Assembly: GCF_001422885.1 (NCBI RefSeq) | Contig: NZ_LMMZ01000040.1 | Span: 1 to 64,000, forward strand | Direction of reading: 5' to 3' | DNA length: 64,000 bases | From: Methylobacterium sp. Leaf104 | GTDB lineage: Bacteria; Pseudomonadota; Alphaproteobacteria; Rhizobiales; Beijerinckiaceae | Shown here: positions 8,054 to 17,095 of the stretch, one piece after another | Numbering within the stretch: the stretch's first letter is position 1 | Layout: each line of letters begins with the position of its first letter | Notes under the pieces: model-generated | Database searches by the model: none | The model's input: the letters and a program-made list of their open reading frames with translations, nothing else | What the model was told of the DNA's origin: nothing | Position numbers and translations under genes: made by a program

Positions 8054-10414
8054 CTAGGCGGCCTGACTGCCCACCTCTGGAAAAGCACTCTCCAGGAGAC
8101 GGGCAGGGCGGCCGATCAGGTAGCCCTGGACCGCGTCGCATCCGATCGCGCGCAGGAGATTGAGCTGCTCGCGGCTCTCGACCCCCTCGGCCAGCGTCGG
8201 GATGTTCATGTCCCGGCCCATCTGCGTCACGGCCTTGATGACGGCCAGGGACTGGCGGTCGTGCAGGGCCGTGGCGACGAAGCTACGATCGATCTTGATT
8301 CGATCGAGGGGGAGGTCACGCAGGTGGGCCAGGGAGGAGTAGCCCGTCCCGAAATCGTCCATCGCGATCTTGATGCCGAGCCCGCGGAGGGCATCCAGGG
8401 TGTGGGCGATCTGCGGTCCGTCCTCGACGAGCGCCGTCTCCGTCAGCTCGAGTTCGAGGCGGCCCGGCGGCAGCCCGCTGCTGGCCAGGGCATCGGCGAC
8501 GTGCGAAAGCAGAAGGGGCGACCGGAGCTGCACCGCGGAGACGTTCACGGCCAGATGCCGCTCGGCCGGCCAGTTCGCCGCCTCGCGGCAGGCCTGCTCC
8601 AGCACCCACCGCCCGATCGGGACGATGAGACCATTCTCCTCGGCGAGGGGGATGAACTCGTCCGGCGAGACCAGTCCCCGATGCGGGTGGTTCCACCGGA
8701 TCAGGGCCTCGCACGACACGATCCGGTCGCTCGCGAGGGACATGATCGGCTGGTAGACGAGGTGGAGCTGTCCCTGGGCGAGCGCCCCGCGCAGATCGTT
8801 CTCGAGATGACCGCGCTCGGCGATGGCCTCGATCATGCCGGGCTGGTAGCTGATGGCCAGCCCACGGCCACGGCGCTTGGCCTCGTAGAGCGCGATGTCG
8901 GCGCGCTGCATCAGATCGCTCGGGCTGGTGCTGTCGTCGAGGCTGCACACGCCGATGCTGCAGCCGATGACCACCGTCACGCTCTCAAGCGCGTACGGCT
9001 TCTCGATCTCGGCCACGATCCGGTCCGCCAAGGTCTTGGCTGATCCGGCATCGCGCGGGGTCAGGATCGCCAGCTCGTCGCCGCCGTGCCGCGCGATGAA
9101 TCCATCCGTGCCGATCACGGCGCGAAGCCGGGTCGCGACTGCCACGAGAAGCTGATCCCCGACGGCATGCCCGAAGGTGTCGTTGACGAACTTGAAACGG
9201 TCGAGGTCGATCAGCAGGAGAGTCGATCGTGCGGCATCGTGGTGATCGGCGAGCATCCGCTCGTTGAGCGCGCGCCTGTTGCACAGGCCGGTCAGCGGGT
9301 CGTGATAGGCGAGCTGCGAGATCTCCTCCTGGGCAAGCCGGTCCCGGGTCACGTCGTCATAGGTCAGGACGGCGCCGTCGGCGACGGGCTGACAGGCGAT
9401 CGACAGGATGCGGCCGTCGTCGAACCGGTGTTCGACGCGGGTCTCCTCGCCCTTGCTCATCCAGAGCCAGTGATTGTCGATCACACGCCCGATGCGATCG
9501 ACGTCCCACCCGTTGACCGCACCGGTGGCCTTGAGGAAATCATCGAGCCGCATCCCGGGGCGCAGGCTCTCCGGCGTCAGGCCGAGCATGCCGACGAGGC
9601 GCTGGTTGTAGAGCTCGATCCTTCCGCCGGACGAAATCTTCAGGATGCCGTTGGACATGTTCTGGAGCGCCGTCGCCAGGACGTTCAGATGCGCCTGTTC
9701 CCGTGCTTCGAAGCGCTGCGTCGCGGCCAATGCGACGAAGGCGCCGGTGATCAGGATCGCTGCGCCGCCCGCGGTCAGGATGCCCAGTGCCACCTGGATG
9801 TTCGAACCGAGGCCGCCGACACGCTGCCCCTCCACGACCGTGCCGGCGAGGGAGGTGAAGTGGGTTCCGCACACGGCCAGGACGATGAGCGCACAGGCGA
9901 CCGCACCGAATGGCCGCCGGGCCGGAAGCAGGCTCGCGACGGCCATCACCCCCGCTCCGAGCAGGTAGGCCAGCATGTTCGCCGTGGCCGACTGGCTCTG
10001 CGTGCAGCCCTCCAGGGCGGACATGCCGGTGATGTGCATCGCGCCGATGCCGAGGCCCGACACCGCGCCGAAGAGGCCGCGGCACGGGCGGCTCGCCGGC
10101 AGGACGGAGAGGGCGAGGGGCAGGCCGACCGCGAGGACGGCGATCAGCGCGGACGCGACCGTCGTCCCGTAATGATAGCTCAGGACGAGATCGCTCCGGT
10201 ACCCGAGCATTCCCATGAAATGCGTCGTCCAGACGCCGAGCCCCGCTGCGAGGGCCGTGCCGACCAGCCACGGGGCGCGCCGTGCCGGGAGAGCGGTCTC
10301 CGCTTTCCGCAGGAGGTGCACCGTCAGCCACGCACTGAGGGTGCAGATCGTCGCTGCGGCCAGGACAGAGATGACTGCCTGACTGTCCAGAAATGTTGCG
10401 AGGGTGAGCATCAT
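8054..10414 (-). CDS. MHYT-PAS-GGDEF-EAL cyclic-di-GMP protein
   Basis: A 786-residue protein. Residues 1-215 hold an MHYT sensor with repeated motifs (WTTHFMGMLGY, GAMHITGMSAL, CGTHFTSLAG) between membrane helices; this module is thought to bind metal and sense small diatomic gases. A PAS-like segment covers about 240-350, GGDEF about 375-530, and EAL about 545-780 with CEALIRW, NVSAVQLRS and MDDFGTGYSSL. The GGDEF site reads HGGDELAIL, so the last residue is Leu, and no RxxD inhibitory site is placed before it. The EAL motifs look intact, so phosphodiesterase activity is the safer prediction. The start has two adjacent ATGs. Confidence 0.93.
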   Translation of the reverse strand: MMLTLATFLDSQAVISVLAAATICTLSAWLTVHLLRKAETALPARRAPWLVGTALAAGLGVWTTHFMGMLGYRSDLVLSYHYGTTVASALIAVLAVGLPLALSVLPASRPCRGLFGAVSGLGIGAMHITGMSALEGCTQSQSATANMLAYLLGAGVMAVASLLPARRPFGAVACALIVLAVCGTHFTSLAGTVVEGQRVGGLGSNIQVALGILTAGGAAILITGAFVALAATQRFEAREQAHLNVLATALQNMSNGILKISSGGRIELYNQRLVGMLGLTPESLRPGMRLDDFLKATGAVNGWDVDRIGRVIDNHWLWMSKGEETRVEHRFDDGRILSIACQPVADGAVLTYDDVTRDRLAQEEISQLAYHDPLTGLCNRRALNERMLADHHDAARSTLLLIDLDRFKFVNDTFGHAVGDQLLVAVATRLRAVIGTDGFIARHGGDELAILTPRDAGSAKTLADRIVAEIEKPYALESVTVVIGCSIGVCSLDDSTSPSDLMQRADIALYEAKRRGRGLAISYQPGMIEAIAERGHLENDLRGALAQGQLHLVYQPIMSLASDRIVSCEALIRWNHPHRGLVSPDEFIPLAEENGLIVPIGRWVLEQACREAANWPAERHLAVNVSAVQLRSPLLLSHVADALASSGLPPGRLELELTETALVEDGPQIAHTLDALRGLGIKIAMDDFGTGYSSLAHLRDLPLDRIKIDRSFVATALHDRQSLAVIKAVTQMGRDMNIPTLAEGVESREQLNLLRAIGCDAVQGYLIGRPARLLESAFPEVGSQAA

Positions 10415-10859
10415 GCGCCAGATCTAGCGCGAAAGGCCTTGAGTCTCCGTCAAGAGCTTGGGTGAACGAGGCGTTATTTCGTCTACCAAACGACTGGGTG
10501 CGCGCTGAATTTTTATCATAGATCAAAAGACTATCGAGTGCGCACGACTTTGTGAACGCGCGAAAGTGGCTTGGTTGTCTGGTGAAGGTGTTCGAGCCTC
10601 CTGGTGTGCCGAACTTCGGGCCTGGGGATCCCCGCGTGTCGATGCGGCCGCGGAGGTTCTCAGGTCGGGCTTCACACCACCTGACGCGCGCCGTTCGAAT
10701 TCGGTGCCAGCTCGATCCGCGATTCGTCCGTGCATCCCTGCTCGGCACCGGTTAGAACACAAAAAGAACATGCAGGGTCTGCGGCCGTGCAGCGCGGCCC
10801 TCCGTACCCAGTTCCGTCGGCCCGAGACGCTACGGCCGGCGTGAGAGAAAGGCTCGAGG
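10415..10859. other. Intergenic stretch, nothing recognised
   Basis: This holds upstream regions of two divergent genes. Around 10490-10560 it is relatively AT-rich and could hold promoters, but no confident -35/-10 pair was picked. Open frames here lack start signals. Confidence 0.45.
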
Positions 10860-11138
10860 ATGGCATTCAAGACGAAATCCGCGGCCGAGACGAAGGCCGC
10901 CGACTTGGCGTCCGCCCTGATCAGGATCGCCGATCGCGAAGGCGCGCCGCTGAACATCGGCGTCGACGCGCTTCGGCAGAGCAACCCGCGCCTGACGCCG
11001 CTGGCGATCGGTCAGACGTTCCGCAAGCATCGGGACAGTCTCGACGCGGCGCTGGCCGAGCGTGGCTACGTCCTCGTCGCCTATGCCGACCAGGGCCCGG
11101 GCGGGGGCATGGCGTTCGAGATCGGGACGGACGACTGA
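10860..11138 (+). CDS. Hypothetical protein, 92 aa
   Basis: A soluble alpha/beta-like protein beginning MAFKTKSAAETKAADLASAL and containing GQTFRKHRDSLDAALAERGY. An AAGG site precedes the ATG. There is no signal peptide and no recognised family. It converges on the cupredoxin-like gene at 11330-11782. Confidence 0.6.
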   Translation: MAFKTKSAAETKAADLASALIRIADREGAPLNIGVDALRQSNPRLTPLAIGQTFRKHRDSLDAALAERGYVLVAYADQGPGGGMAFEIGTDD

Positions 11139-11200
11139 AAGGAACGGCCATTTCGGCCGAACCTCAACGCAGTATCATGGATTCCGTAATCGCCCGCCGA

Positions 11201-11259
11201 CCCGCCCCGCCCGGGCGTCGGCTCCGACGCCGGGGTTCCCATCACGGTGACGGGGCGGG
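11201..11259. other. Nested inverted repeats between convergent genes
   Basis: Outer arms CCCGCCCCG (11201-11209) and CGGGGCGGG (11251-11259) enclose an inner hairpin with arms GGCGTCGG and CCGACGCC (11214-11231). There is no T-run on either side. The position between convergent genes suggests a bidirectional 3'-end structure. Confidence 0.5.
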
Positions 11260-11329
11260 CTCCGCGAAGGCAGCGCCTCGCCGATGGGCAGCAAAGCGGA
11301 TCCGTCCCGGTCCTCGAGCCCGAACGGGT

Positions 11330-11782
11330 CTAACCTGCGGGTGGGGTCAGCACGAGCTTGCCCTCGAACGGGGCCTTGCGGTTGCGGGTGCTCGTGCAGG
11401 CGTAGGTTTCCTCGCCCGCCTTCATGGTCCGGATGCGCAGGACGCCCTTGCCGTTCTGCTTGACCAGGTATCCTTTCTCGCTCGCCACGTGGACGAGGTC
11501 GCCGTCGGCATGCAGCACGTTGGCGTTCTCGAACTGTCCCGGCGCCGTGATGGTGATGGGCTCGGCAGCCTGACTCACGACGTGAAGCTCCACGTTCGTA
11601 TTGGCCGGAAGCTTCAGTTCCGCCGGCGCACATACGGGTTTGTCGCCATCCATCGTGATCGTGAGTTCGACGGGCGGCATCACGTCACTCGAGGCCGGCG
11701 GCAGCGGCTTGCTCTGGGCAAGGGCCGCGCTCGCGAATGAAGTGGCGGCCAGCGCACCGAGTCCGAGCACTGCATATCGCAT
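11330..11782 (-). CDS. Secreted cupredoxin-fold protein lacking most copper ligands
   Basis: A 150-residue protein with a signal peptide (MRYAVLGLGALAATSFASAALA). The rest is beta-rich with a C-terminal YACTSTRNRKAPFEGKLVL stretch in the place where cupredoxins have Y-x-C-x-x-P-G-H...G-x-L. The cysteine is kept, but the following His and Met ligands are not visible. It is therefore a cupredoxin-like fold that probably does not bind type-1 copper. It is expected to be periplasmic. It is divergent from the metallophosphoesterase at 12040. Confidence 0.65.
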   Translation of the reverse strand: MRYAVLGLGALAATSFASAALAQSKPLPPASSDVMPPVELTITMDGDKPVCAPAELKLPANTNVELHVVSQAAEPITITAPGQFENANVLHADGDLVHVASEKGYLVKQNGKGVLRIRTMKAGEETYACTSTRNRKAPFEGKLVLTPPAG

Positions 11783-12039
11783 GGGTTTGACCTCGACAGA
11801 TCTGAGTTGACAGTCTGGGAAGGGGCCGCGGCGGGTCGGAGTTCCGGCACGCGGCGGGTGGCCGCAAGGGCGGTCCGGTGCGCGGCCGCCTCATCGCAAG
11901 CTCCGACCCATCGCATGTGTCGGCAAGGGGTAGGCGACATTGCGTCCGCTTGAGGGTCGCGGGCGCCGTGCCATCTCGAAGAGCGGCACCACGACGGGCG
12001 ACATCCGCCCTTCGCAGAGGCGTCCACGCCGAAGGCTGC

Positions 12040-12597
12040 ATGGCAACGTTCTTCACGGCCGACACACATTTCGGGGATGCCTCCCTCGTCCAGCGGCGGC
12101 GCCAGGCGTTCGGAGCGGTGGAGCGTCACGACGAGGCCCTGATCGCCCGCTGGAACGCGGTCGTCGGTGTGGGCGACGAGGTCTGGCACCTGGGCGACTT
12201 CGCGGCCGGCGCCAGCCGCGCGCATTGCGCTGCGGTCTTCGCGCGGCTCAACGGCATCAAACGCCTCGTACGCGGCAACCACGATACCAACCGTGTGCTG
12301 GAATTGCCCTGGACGGACCCACCCGTGGAAAGTGTCCGCATCACGGTGCCGGATCGCGAGGGGCGCGCCTGGCGGCTCTTCCTCTCGCACTACCCGCACC
12401 GGTCCTGGCCGGGTTTCTGGCGCGAGACCCGCCACCTGTACGGGCACACCCACGCCTGCCTGCCGGACACGACTCGATCCTGCGACGTCGGCGCGGATGC
12501 GTGCGACTACCGCCCGGTCGACTTGGCGACGCTCCTCGCCCGCCAGGAGGCGGCCGGGCAGGCGCCCGAGGAGATGGCGGCGCGGGGCATGCGCTGA
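12040..12597 (+). CDS. Calcineurin-like metallophosphoesterase
   Basis: A 185-residue protein with all the blocks of the family in order: ADTHFGD (D-x-H), WHLGDFA (G-D), RGNHD (G-N-H-D), FLSHYPH and YGHTH. These residues bind the two metal ions. The length matches small phosphoesterases found in phage and bacterial genomes. The start was placed at MATFFTADTHFG because the core begins there; the upstream in-frame extension of 54 residues is Arg-rich and unlikely to be translated. The substrate is not predictable. Confidence 0.88.
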   Translation: MATFFTADTHFGDASLVQRRRQAFGAVERHDEALIARWNAVVGVGDEVWHLGDFAAGASRAHCAAVFARLNGIKRLVRGNHDTNRVLELPWTDPPVESVRITVPDREGRAWRLFLSHYPHRSWPGFWRETRHLYGHTHACLPDTTRSCDVGADACDYRPVDLATLLARQEAAGQAPEEMAARGMR

Positions 12598-12813
12598 GCC
12601 GTCGGAGCGGGCGTGCCGGAAGCTTCCGGCGCTCACGGCTTCGCGAGGGGAGCGGCGATCGCGATGCCCGTTGGCTCCCGTTCATGCGAGCGGCGGCACG
12701 AGGCAGACGCGCGGTTCGCGCGGGAACGGCCCCTTGTAACGAGCCTCGGAAGAGAGCGACGCGACCCGTCCGGTAGGGCGACCTCGAGACACCAGCCCTC
12801 CGAACCTGAGGAT

Positions 12814-14142
12814 ATGACGATGCACACGGACGAGACGACCGAGGGCGCGCCGCGCCTTGAACGCAAGGCGGTTGCCGCGGTGGTGCTCGGCAACGCCCTC
12901 GAGTTCTACGACTTCACGATCTACGCCTTCTTCGCCAAGCCCATCGGCGAGGCGTTCTTTCCCGCGCAGAACGCGACCGACAGCCTGCTCGCCTCCCTCG
13001 CCCTGTTCGGCATCGGTTACGTCATGCGGCCCATTGGCGGCGTCCTCATCGGAGCCTTCGCGGACCGGGCCGGGCGCAAGCCCGCCATGCTGATCACCAT
13101 CGCGCTGATGGCCATCGGCATGGTGATGCTGGCGGGCTCCCCTGGCTACGCCACCCTGGGGGGCTGGTCGCAGGTCATCGTCATCGTGGGCCGGCTCATC
13201 CAGGGACTCGCCCTCGGGGGCGAGGTCGGCCCCTCGACCGCCTACCTCCTCGAGGCCGCGCCCCCGAAGCACCGCGGCTTCGTGGCGAGCTGGCAGATCG
13301 CCAGCCAGGGCTGCGCCGCGCTGATCGCCGGCCTCGTCGCCTCGGCCCTGACCTACGCGGTCGGCGATGACGCGATGGCGAACTGGGGCTGGCGGGTGAT
13401 GTTCGCGCTCGGCATCTGCGTCGTCCCCGTCGGCCTGATCATCCGCAGCCACCTGCCAGAGACCGCGGGGGAACGGACCGACCCGGCCGCGGCCGATTCG
13501 ACCCTCGCGGTGGTCCGGCGCCTGGTGCGCGAGCACGGCCGGATGCTGCTCCTGACCTTCCTCATCATCGCGGCCTCCACCGTCTCGAACGCGGTGGGCA
13601 CCAACATGCCGGTCTACGCCCAAGCCACCCTCGGGCTCACCGAGACGATCTCCACCGCCGTGCCGATCGCCCTCGGCCTCGCCTCCATCGCCTTCCCGCT
13701 CCTCGGTGGCTGGCTCGCCGACCGGTTCGGCCGGCGCGCGGTGATGATCTGGCCCCGCGCCCTCATCGTGGTTCTGACTGTGCCCGCCTTCGCCTGGCTC
13801 GTGCGCGAGCCGACCGGCCCTTCGGTCTATGCCGTGACCTTCCTGCTGTCGGCCCTGTCCTCGATCAACGCGGCGGCGATCATCGTGGCGATCCCCGAAT
13901 CGCTGCCGCGGGCGGTGCGCAGCGCCGGACTCTCCATCGTCTACGCCTTCTCGGTCTCGGTCTTCGGCGGCAGCACGAACTACGTCGTGAACAAGCTGAT
14001 CGCCCTGTCGGGCGATAAGCTGGCTCCGGCCTACTACCTCGTGGCCTTCAGCGTCGTGGGCACGGTCGCGGCGCTGCTCATGCCCGAGACCCGTGGCCGG
14101 GATCTCGGGGCGGAGGCGGGGCGGTATCCAGACCGGCCGTGA
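12814..14142 (+). CDS. MHS-family (MFS) proton symporter
   Basis: A 442-residue transporter with about 12 membrane helices. The N-terminal block LGNALEFYDFTIYAFFAKPIG and the loop GAFADRAGRKPAM are typical of the metabolite:H+ symporter family, which includes citrate and tricarballylate carriers. QGLALGGEVGPSTAYLLEAA matches the family's helix 4-5 motif. The start at ATG 12814 gives the usual family length; the longer frame upstream adds Arg-rich non-membrane sequence. The likely substrate is an organic acid, but sequence alone does not fix it. Confidence 0.88.
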   Translation: MTMHTDETTEGAPRLERKAVAAVVLGNALEFYDFTIYAFFAKPIGEAFFPAQNATDSLLASLALFGIGYVMRPIGGVLIGAFADRAGRKPAMLITIALMAIGMVMLAGSPGYATLGGWSQVIVIVGRLIQGLALGGEVGPSTAYLLEAAPPKHRGFVASWQIASQGCAALIAGLVASALTYAVGDDAMANWGWRVMFALGICVVPVGLIIRSHLPETAGERTDPAAADSTLAVVRRLVREHGRMLLLTFLIIAASTVSNAVGTNMPVYAQATLGLTETISTAVPIALGLASIAFPLLGGWLADRFGRRAVMIWPRALIVVLTVPAFAWLVREPTGPSVYAVTFLLSALSSINAAAIIVAIPESLPRAVRSAGLSIVYAFSVSVFGGSTNYVVNKLIALSGDKLAPAYYLVAFSVVGTVAALLMPETRGRDLGAEAGRYPDRP

Positions 14143-14362
14143 TGGGCAGACCGAGCGATTCCGAGAGCCTCGCGGCCCGACCGGGCCGGATCGCGTCGAC
14201 GACACCCGCGATGACGCCAAGGCCGTAGGCGATTCCGCGTGCGCCGCGATCGCCTGGGCGAGTGCCCGAGGTTTCTGCGCGTGGACGTCCGCGACGACCT
14301 GGATCCGGCGGATGGGCTTGGCCGGGGCGCCCCTTCGTCGCGTCTGAGGTCGCAACGAAGCG

Positions 14363-14393
14363 GGATCCGCCGCGGCCGGGGCCGGGCGGATCC
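14363..14393 (-). other. Hairpin downstream of microprotein copy 2
   Basis: Arms GGATCCGCC (14363-14371) and GGCGGATCC (14385-14393) pair perfectly. It is the counterpart of the terminator at 3421-3452, but the T-rich tail is poor here. Confidence 0.5.
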
Positions 14394-14419
14394 GCGAGGG
14401 CAATCCGTGCGAACGGAGC

Positions 14420-14518
14420 TTACAGGCTCAGGAACGCGTTGGCCGAACCCGCGATGGTGAAGGCGAGGCCGCCGGCGAAGGCACCGATCATGGCGTAGGA
14501 GAAGGCTTTCAAGAGCAT
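14420..14518 (-). CDS. 32-aa hydrophobic microprotein, copy 2
   Basis: It encodes MLLKAFSYAMIGAFAGGLAF then TIAGSANAFLSL. It is nearly identical to the product of 3481-3579, with changes that keep the hydrophobic helix. GAGGAGAAGAGG lies just upstream of the ATG and is a strong ribosome-binding site. It lies 21 bp downstream of the secreted-protein gene, so the two probably share a transcript. Function unknown. Confidence 0.72.
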   Translation of the reverse strand: MLLKAFSYAMIGAFAGGLAFTIAGSANAFLSL

Positions 14519-14539
14519 CGGGTTACCTCTTCTCCTCGA

Positions 14540-14806
14540 TCAGCAGCGGTTTCCGCCCGAGGTCTGACCGTATTGCTGGACCGGAAAGTTCTGCTGGTTG
14601 GCGTTGCCCTCCGCGGCCGAGCTCATCGGACAGCTATTGGGATTCCGAAGAGGTGCGGTGCTGCGCATCTCGATCGATCCGGTGGTTTCGACGTCGTAGG
14701 GCGAGAACACCGTGTACCGGGAGGGGCTGTCATAGGCCATCGCGGACGAGATCGGAGCAAAGCCAAGGACAAAGGCAGTGGCGAGAGCGGCGATACGGGT
14801 CTTCAT
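14540..14806 (-). CDS. Small secreted protein, 88 aa, ending YGQTSGGNRC
   Basis: A signal peptide (MKTRIAALATAFVLGFAPISSAMA) is followed by a short polar domain with two cysteines, one in NSCPMSS and one at the very C-terminus (GGNRC). An AAGGAG ribosome-binding site precedes the ATG; a TTG four codons upstream is a weaker alternative. The mature part is Ser/Asn/Gln-rich and probably periplasmic or exported. It is followed by the 32-aa membrane peptide. The first copy of this gene at 3597-3702 is broken. No family name is recognised. Confidence 0.7.
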   Translation of the reverse strand: MKTRIAALATAFVLGFAPISSAMAYDSPSRYTVFSPYDVETTGSIEMRSTAPLRNPNSCPMSSAAEGNANQQNFPVQQYGQTSGGNRC

Positions 14807-15455
14807 TTTAGCTGACAAGCTCCTTCACAGTACGAACCAAATCTGCTGGTTCGTTTCTTTCTGTCTGACACTAAGATGGGGTATGAATTTCATCCTTGAC
14901 GTGTCGGGGAACACATGATGAGCCGGATTAAGCTCGACGACGAAGATCCATTGTCGATGTCTTCGACGGATGTTTTGCATTTTATGCCCTAAAGTTCTGC
15001 ACCCAAAGCAGATATACCAGCGTCTGCGGCGTCGATGCGTCCGGCCACGATCGATCTGTTTCGCATGACCGAGGCTGCGCCGGCTTGCCGTGGCGTGGCC
15101 ATGCGCGGGGCGGGACAATCGTCGCGATATGCCGAGCATGGGTAAGGGCGCGAGACTGCGTGAGGGCCGATCGGCCGGTACGATATGGGATCCGCCGGAT
15201 GTGGGCGGTCCGCCGGCTCATCGCGCAGGAGGGGGCCTCCCTCGGATTGGCTTAGGCCGCCGCCCGGTCGATGGGCTTGACGTGGAGCACGCCAGCCTCG
15301 GCACGCGCACCTGATGCGCGTCCCGCGCGCATCGCCGTGAACCAGCGCTTGCCGGAGGCGTTGCGTGCCTGAAGATGCGGACGCATCCGGGAGCGGTTCC
15401 CCGCGCGGTGCCACCCGGTGGGGATTGGCCGGGGCAGGTCTGAAGCCGAGGCTCG
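14807..15455. other. 5' region of the duplicated segment, then no recognised gene
   Basis: 14807-15075 is the conserved upstream block of copy 2, relatively AT-rich and probably containing the promoter of 14806-14420. 15076-15455 holds only unsupported frames. Confidence 0.5.
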
Positions 15456-15647
15456 ATGGATTGCGAAGCGGTGGCGGCTCGGGTGCTCGAGCTCATGGTC
15501 GAGAACACGGAGTTGCGCCTGCAACTGGCCGAAGCGCAGGAGCAATGCATCGAGATGGCCGTGGATGCCGGAGCTCTCCAGGCGGAGATCGATGCGCTGC
15601 GCGACGAGGTCGCGAGCCTGCGGGCGGGGCGAACGGACCCGCGTTAA
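15456..15647 (+). CDS. Small coiled-coil protein, 63 aa
   Basis: Starting MDCEAVAARVLELMVENTEL, the protein shows heptad spacing of Leu, Val and Ala through LRLQLAEAQEQCIEMAVDAG and ends in charged sequence. A GAGG site lies before the ATG. It should form a dimeric coiled coil; partner and role are unknown. Confidence 0.55.
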   Translation: MDCEAVAARVLELMVENTELRLQLAEAQEQCIEMAVDAGALQAEIDALRDEVASLRAGRTDPR

Positions 15648-15732
15648 CGATACGTTAGTCATACGCGTTGCGCTATTACCGGGTGCCCAAGCGTGCCAGG
15701 CACGGGCCGATATCGAAGGCGAGGGAGTTTCC

Positions 15733-15924
15733 ATGCAGCTGATCGTCACCGGCAGACAGAACGACAGCGAGGTATCCTTTCAGCGGTCGTCCCCCGACGA
15801 CGCCTTGCAGATGGCGCGGGACCTGGAAGCCAGCGGATTGCATGCGGTCAGCATCAGCGACATCACGGGGCGGGCCTATGAGCCCGACGAGTTCGATGCC
15901 TGCTTCGTACGGTTATCGGACTGA
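15733..15924 (+). CDS. Small acidic protein, 63 aa
   Basis: The product begins MQLIVTGRQNDSEVSFQRSS and ends YEPDEFDACFVRLSD. GAGGGAG lies 6 nt upstream of the ATG, a strong site. Its alpha/beta pattern and size resemble the protein at 4433-4624 only in general style. Function unknown. Confidence 0.62.
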   Translation: MQLIVTGRQNDSEVSFQRSSPDDALQMARDLEASGLHAVSISDITGRAYEPDEFDACFVRLSD

Positions 15925-16031
15925 GCCGTGGCGACGGCGGTGCCCGGGACCGCCGGGGCGCAATGGCCTGACGAGACGGTGCACCTCACGGCCTTCCGGC
16001 TCTCTGGGCGAGGGGCAGCCGGGCGGACAAG

Positions 16032-16277
16032 CTAATTCGGTCGCGTGACCGACCGTGGCTCGGCCTCGCTCTCCGCAGGTGCGAAGCGTGCGAGGCGGCC
16101 CAGGCTCGCTTCGCTAAGGCCGCCCGCATTGGCGAAGGTCGTCAGCGCAACGCTGACGAGCATCTCGGCTTCCTCCTTCGACATCTCCGTGCCGTACATG
16201 ACGCTCGCGACGCCGCGCGTCGCCTGTACCGCCTTGCAAAAGGCCGCATCCGCTCTCAGGTCATCGTGCCGGGTCAT
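16032..16277 (-). CDS. Small helical protein, 81 aa
   Basis: MTRHDDLRADAAFCKAVQAT starts a mostly helical, Ala-rich protein with EEAEMLVSVALTTFANAGGL in the middle. AGGGGTG precedes the ATG at 16277; an upstream start would add 8 residues. It is not recognised as a named family. Confidence 0.55.
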   Translation of the reverse strand: MTRHDDLRADAAFCKAVQATRGVASVMYGTEMSKEEAEMLVSVALTTFANAGGLSEASLGRLARFAPAESEAEPRSVTRPN

Positions 16278-16507
16278 CGCGCACCCCTGTCGTCGGGGCA
16301 TTCTCCGGTGGATGCCCCCAGCCTTGCGATAACCGCCCTCGCCGTGTCGAGAGTTCGGGGCTTCGTTGACGCAGGCCGTCGTCGCGCGATCGAGGATCGC
16401 TACGGTCCGGATCGGTCGGCGCGATGTCCGATGTCTCTCCGACCGGAGGTGGCGGCCCGCGTGCCGCGGGATCGTCGGGTGCCGTCGCGAGGGCAGTCAG
16501 GGGCGGC

Positions 16508-16756
16508 TTAGGCCGCGGTCAGGCGCTTCGTGTTGGCAGCCACATGTTCGCGGTAGCGGGCGATGACGGTCTCGGGCGAACCGCCCATCATCAGGGTTCC
16601 GGCCGCCTCCATCGCGGCTTCGATCTTCTCGGCCACCATGGACTGCATCTCGTCCCGGCCTTCGCGGCCGCCCCATGCCAGGCGCACGAGCCGAAGCTCG
16701 ACGACCTTCTGAGCCTCGAGGGCAAGCATCATCGTCGAGAGAAAGGGATTGTACAC
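16508..16756 (-). CDS. Phasin-like helical protein (annotated as antifreeze in relatives)
   Basis: An 82-residue protein, with V written for the GTG start: VYNPFLSTMMLALEAQKVVE, then LRLVRLAWGGREGRDEMQSM and a helical remainder ending HVAANTKRL. This arrangement (NPF start, helix, AWGG, EMQxMVxEKIxAxMEA, HVxANxxRL) recalls a short phasin-like family common in Methylobacterium that is often labelled antifreeze protein without evidence. GAGGAG lies 6 nt before the GTG, which decides the start; a longer frame reaching 16948 looks untranslated. Granule or membrane-surface association is possible. Confidence 0.65.
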   Translation of the reverse strand: MYNPFLSTMMLALEAQKVVELRLVRLAWGGREGRDEMQSMVAEKIEAAMEAAGTLMMGGSPETVIARYREHVAANTKRLTAA

Positions 16757-17095
16757 GGCACACTCCTCGCCGCGGGCAGATGCGGCGAAGGTCAACCTCG
16801 CCGCGTCGCCGAATGATCCCTGCCGGTACAGGGCCGGGCACTGCGTGAGACGCATGCCGATCGGAACGGAGCACACGCATATCCGGCGCCACGCGTCGCC
16901 GACGCCGCATCCGCGTTCTGTCGCGAAACCGCCATCGATCCGATCCATGGCGGGGCACCGATCGCCGTCCCAGTCCCCGGACGGGACGCATTCCGGTCCA
17001 TCGAGCCCGGATCGGACGTTAACGGTTCGTCAACCGTATTCCATGATCGTTCTGGTGCGGGCAAATGTAGGCCGGTCCGTCACGGGGGACTGTCT
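16757..17095. other. Intergenic stretch between divergent small genes
   Basis: It must contain two divergent promoters. No motif stood out. An in-frame extension of the minus-strand gene to 16948 was rejected. Confidence 0.4.

Larger units (their letters stand above)
14363..15075. repeat. Duplicated segment, copy 2
   Basis: This is the better preserved partner of 3421-3970. It holds the hairpin, the 32-aa gene, the intact secreted-protein gene and a shared 5' region. The blocks TCACAGTACGAACCA and TATACCAGCGTC are kept between the copies outside the coding parts. Confidence 0.85.

Noticed and set aside
11330..11782. Calling the cupredoxin-like protein a blue copper electron carrier
   Set aside because: Only the Cys is present in the C-terminal loop; the His and Met ligands are not visible.
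12682..14403. Minus-strand frame of 573 codons opposite the MHS transporter
   Set aside because: Low-complexity Arg/Asp/His-rich shadow without motifs; the transporter on the plus strand is convincing.
16757..16948. Extended start of the phasin-like gene up to 16948
   Set aside because: The GTG at 16756 has a strong ribosome-binding site and matches the family start; the extension is Arg/Cys-rich and not protein-like.
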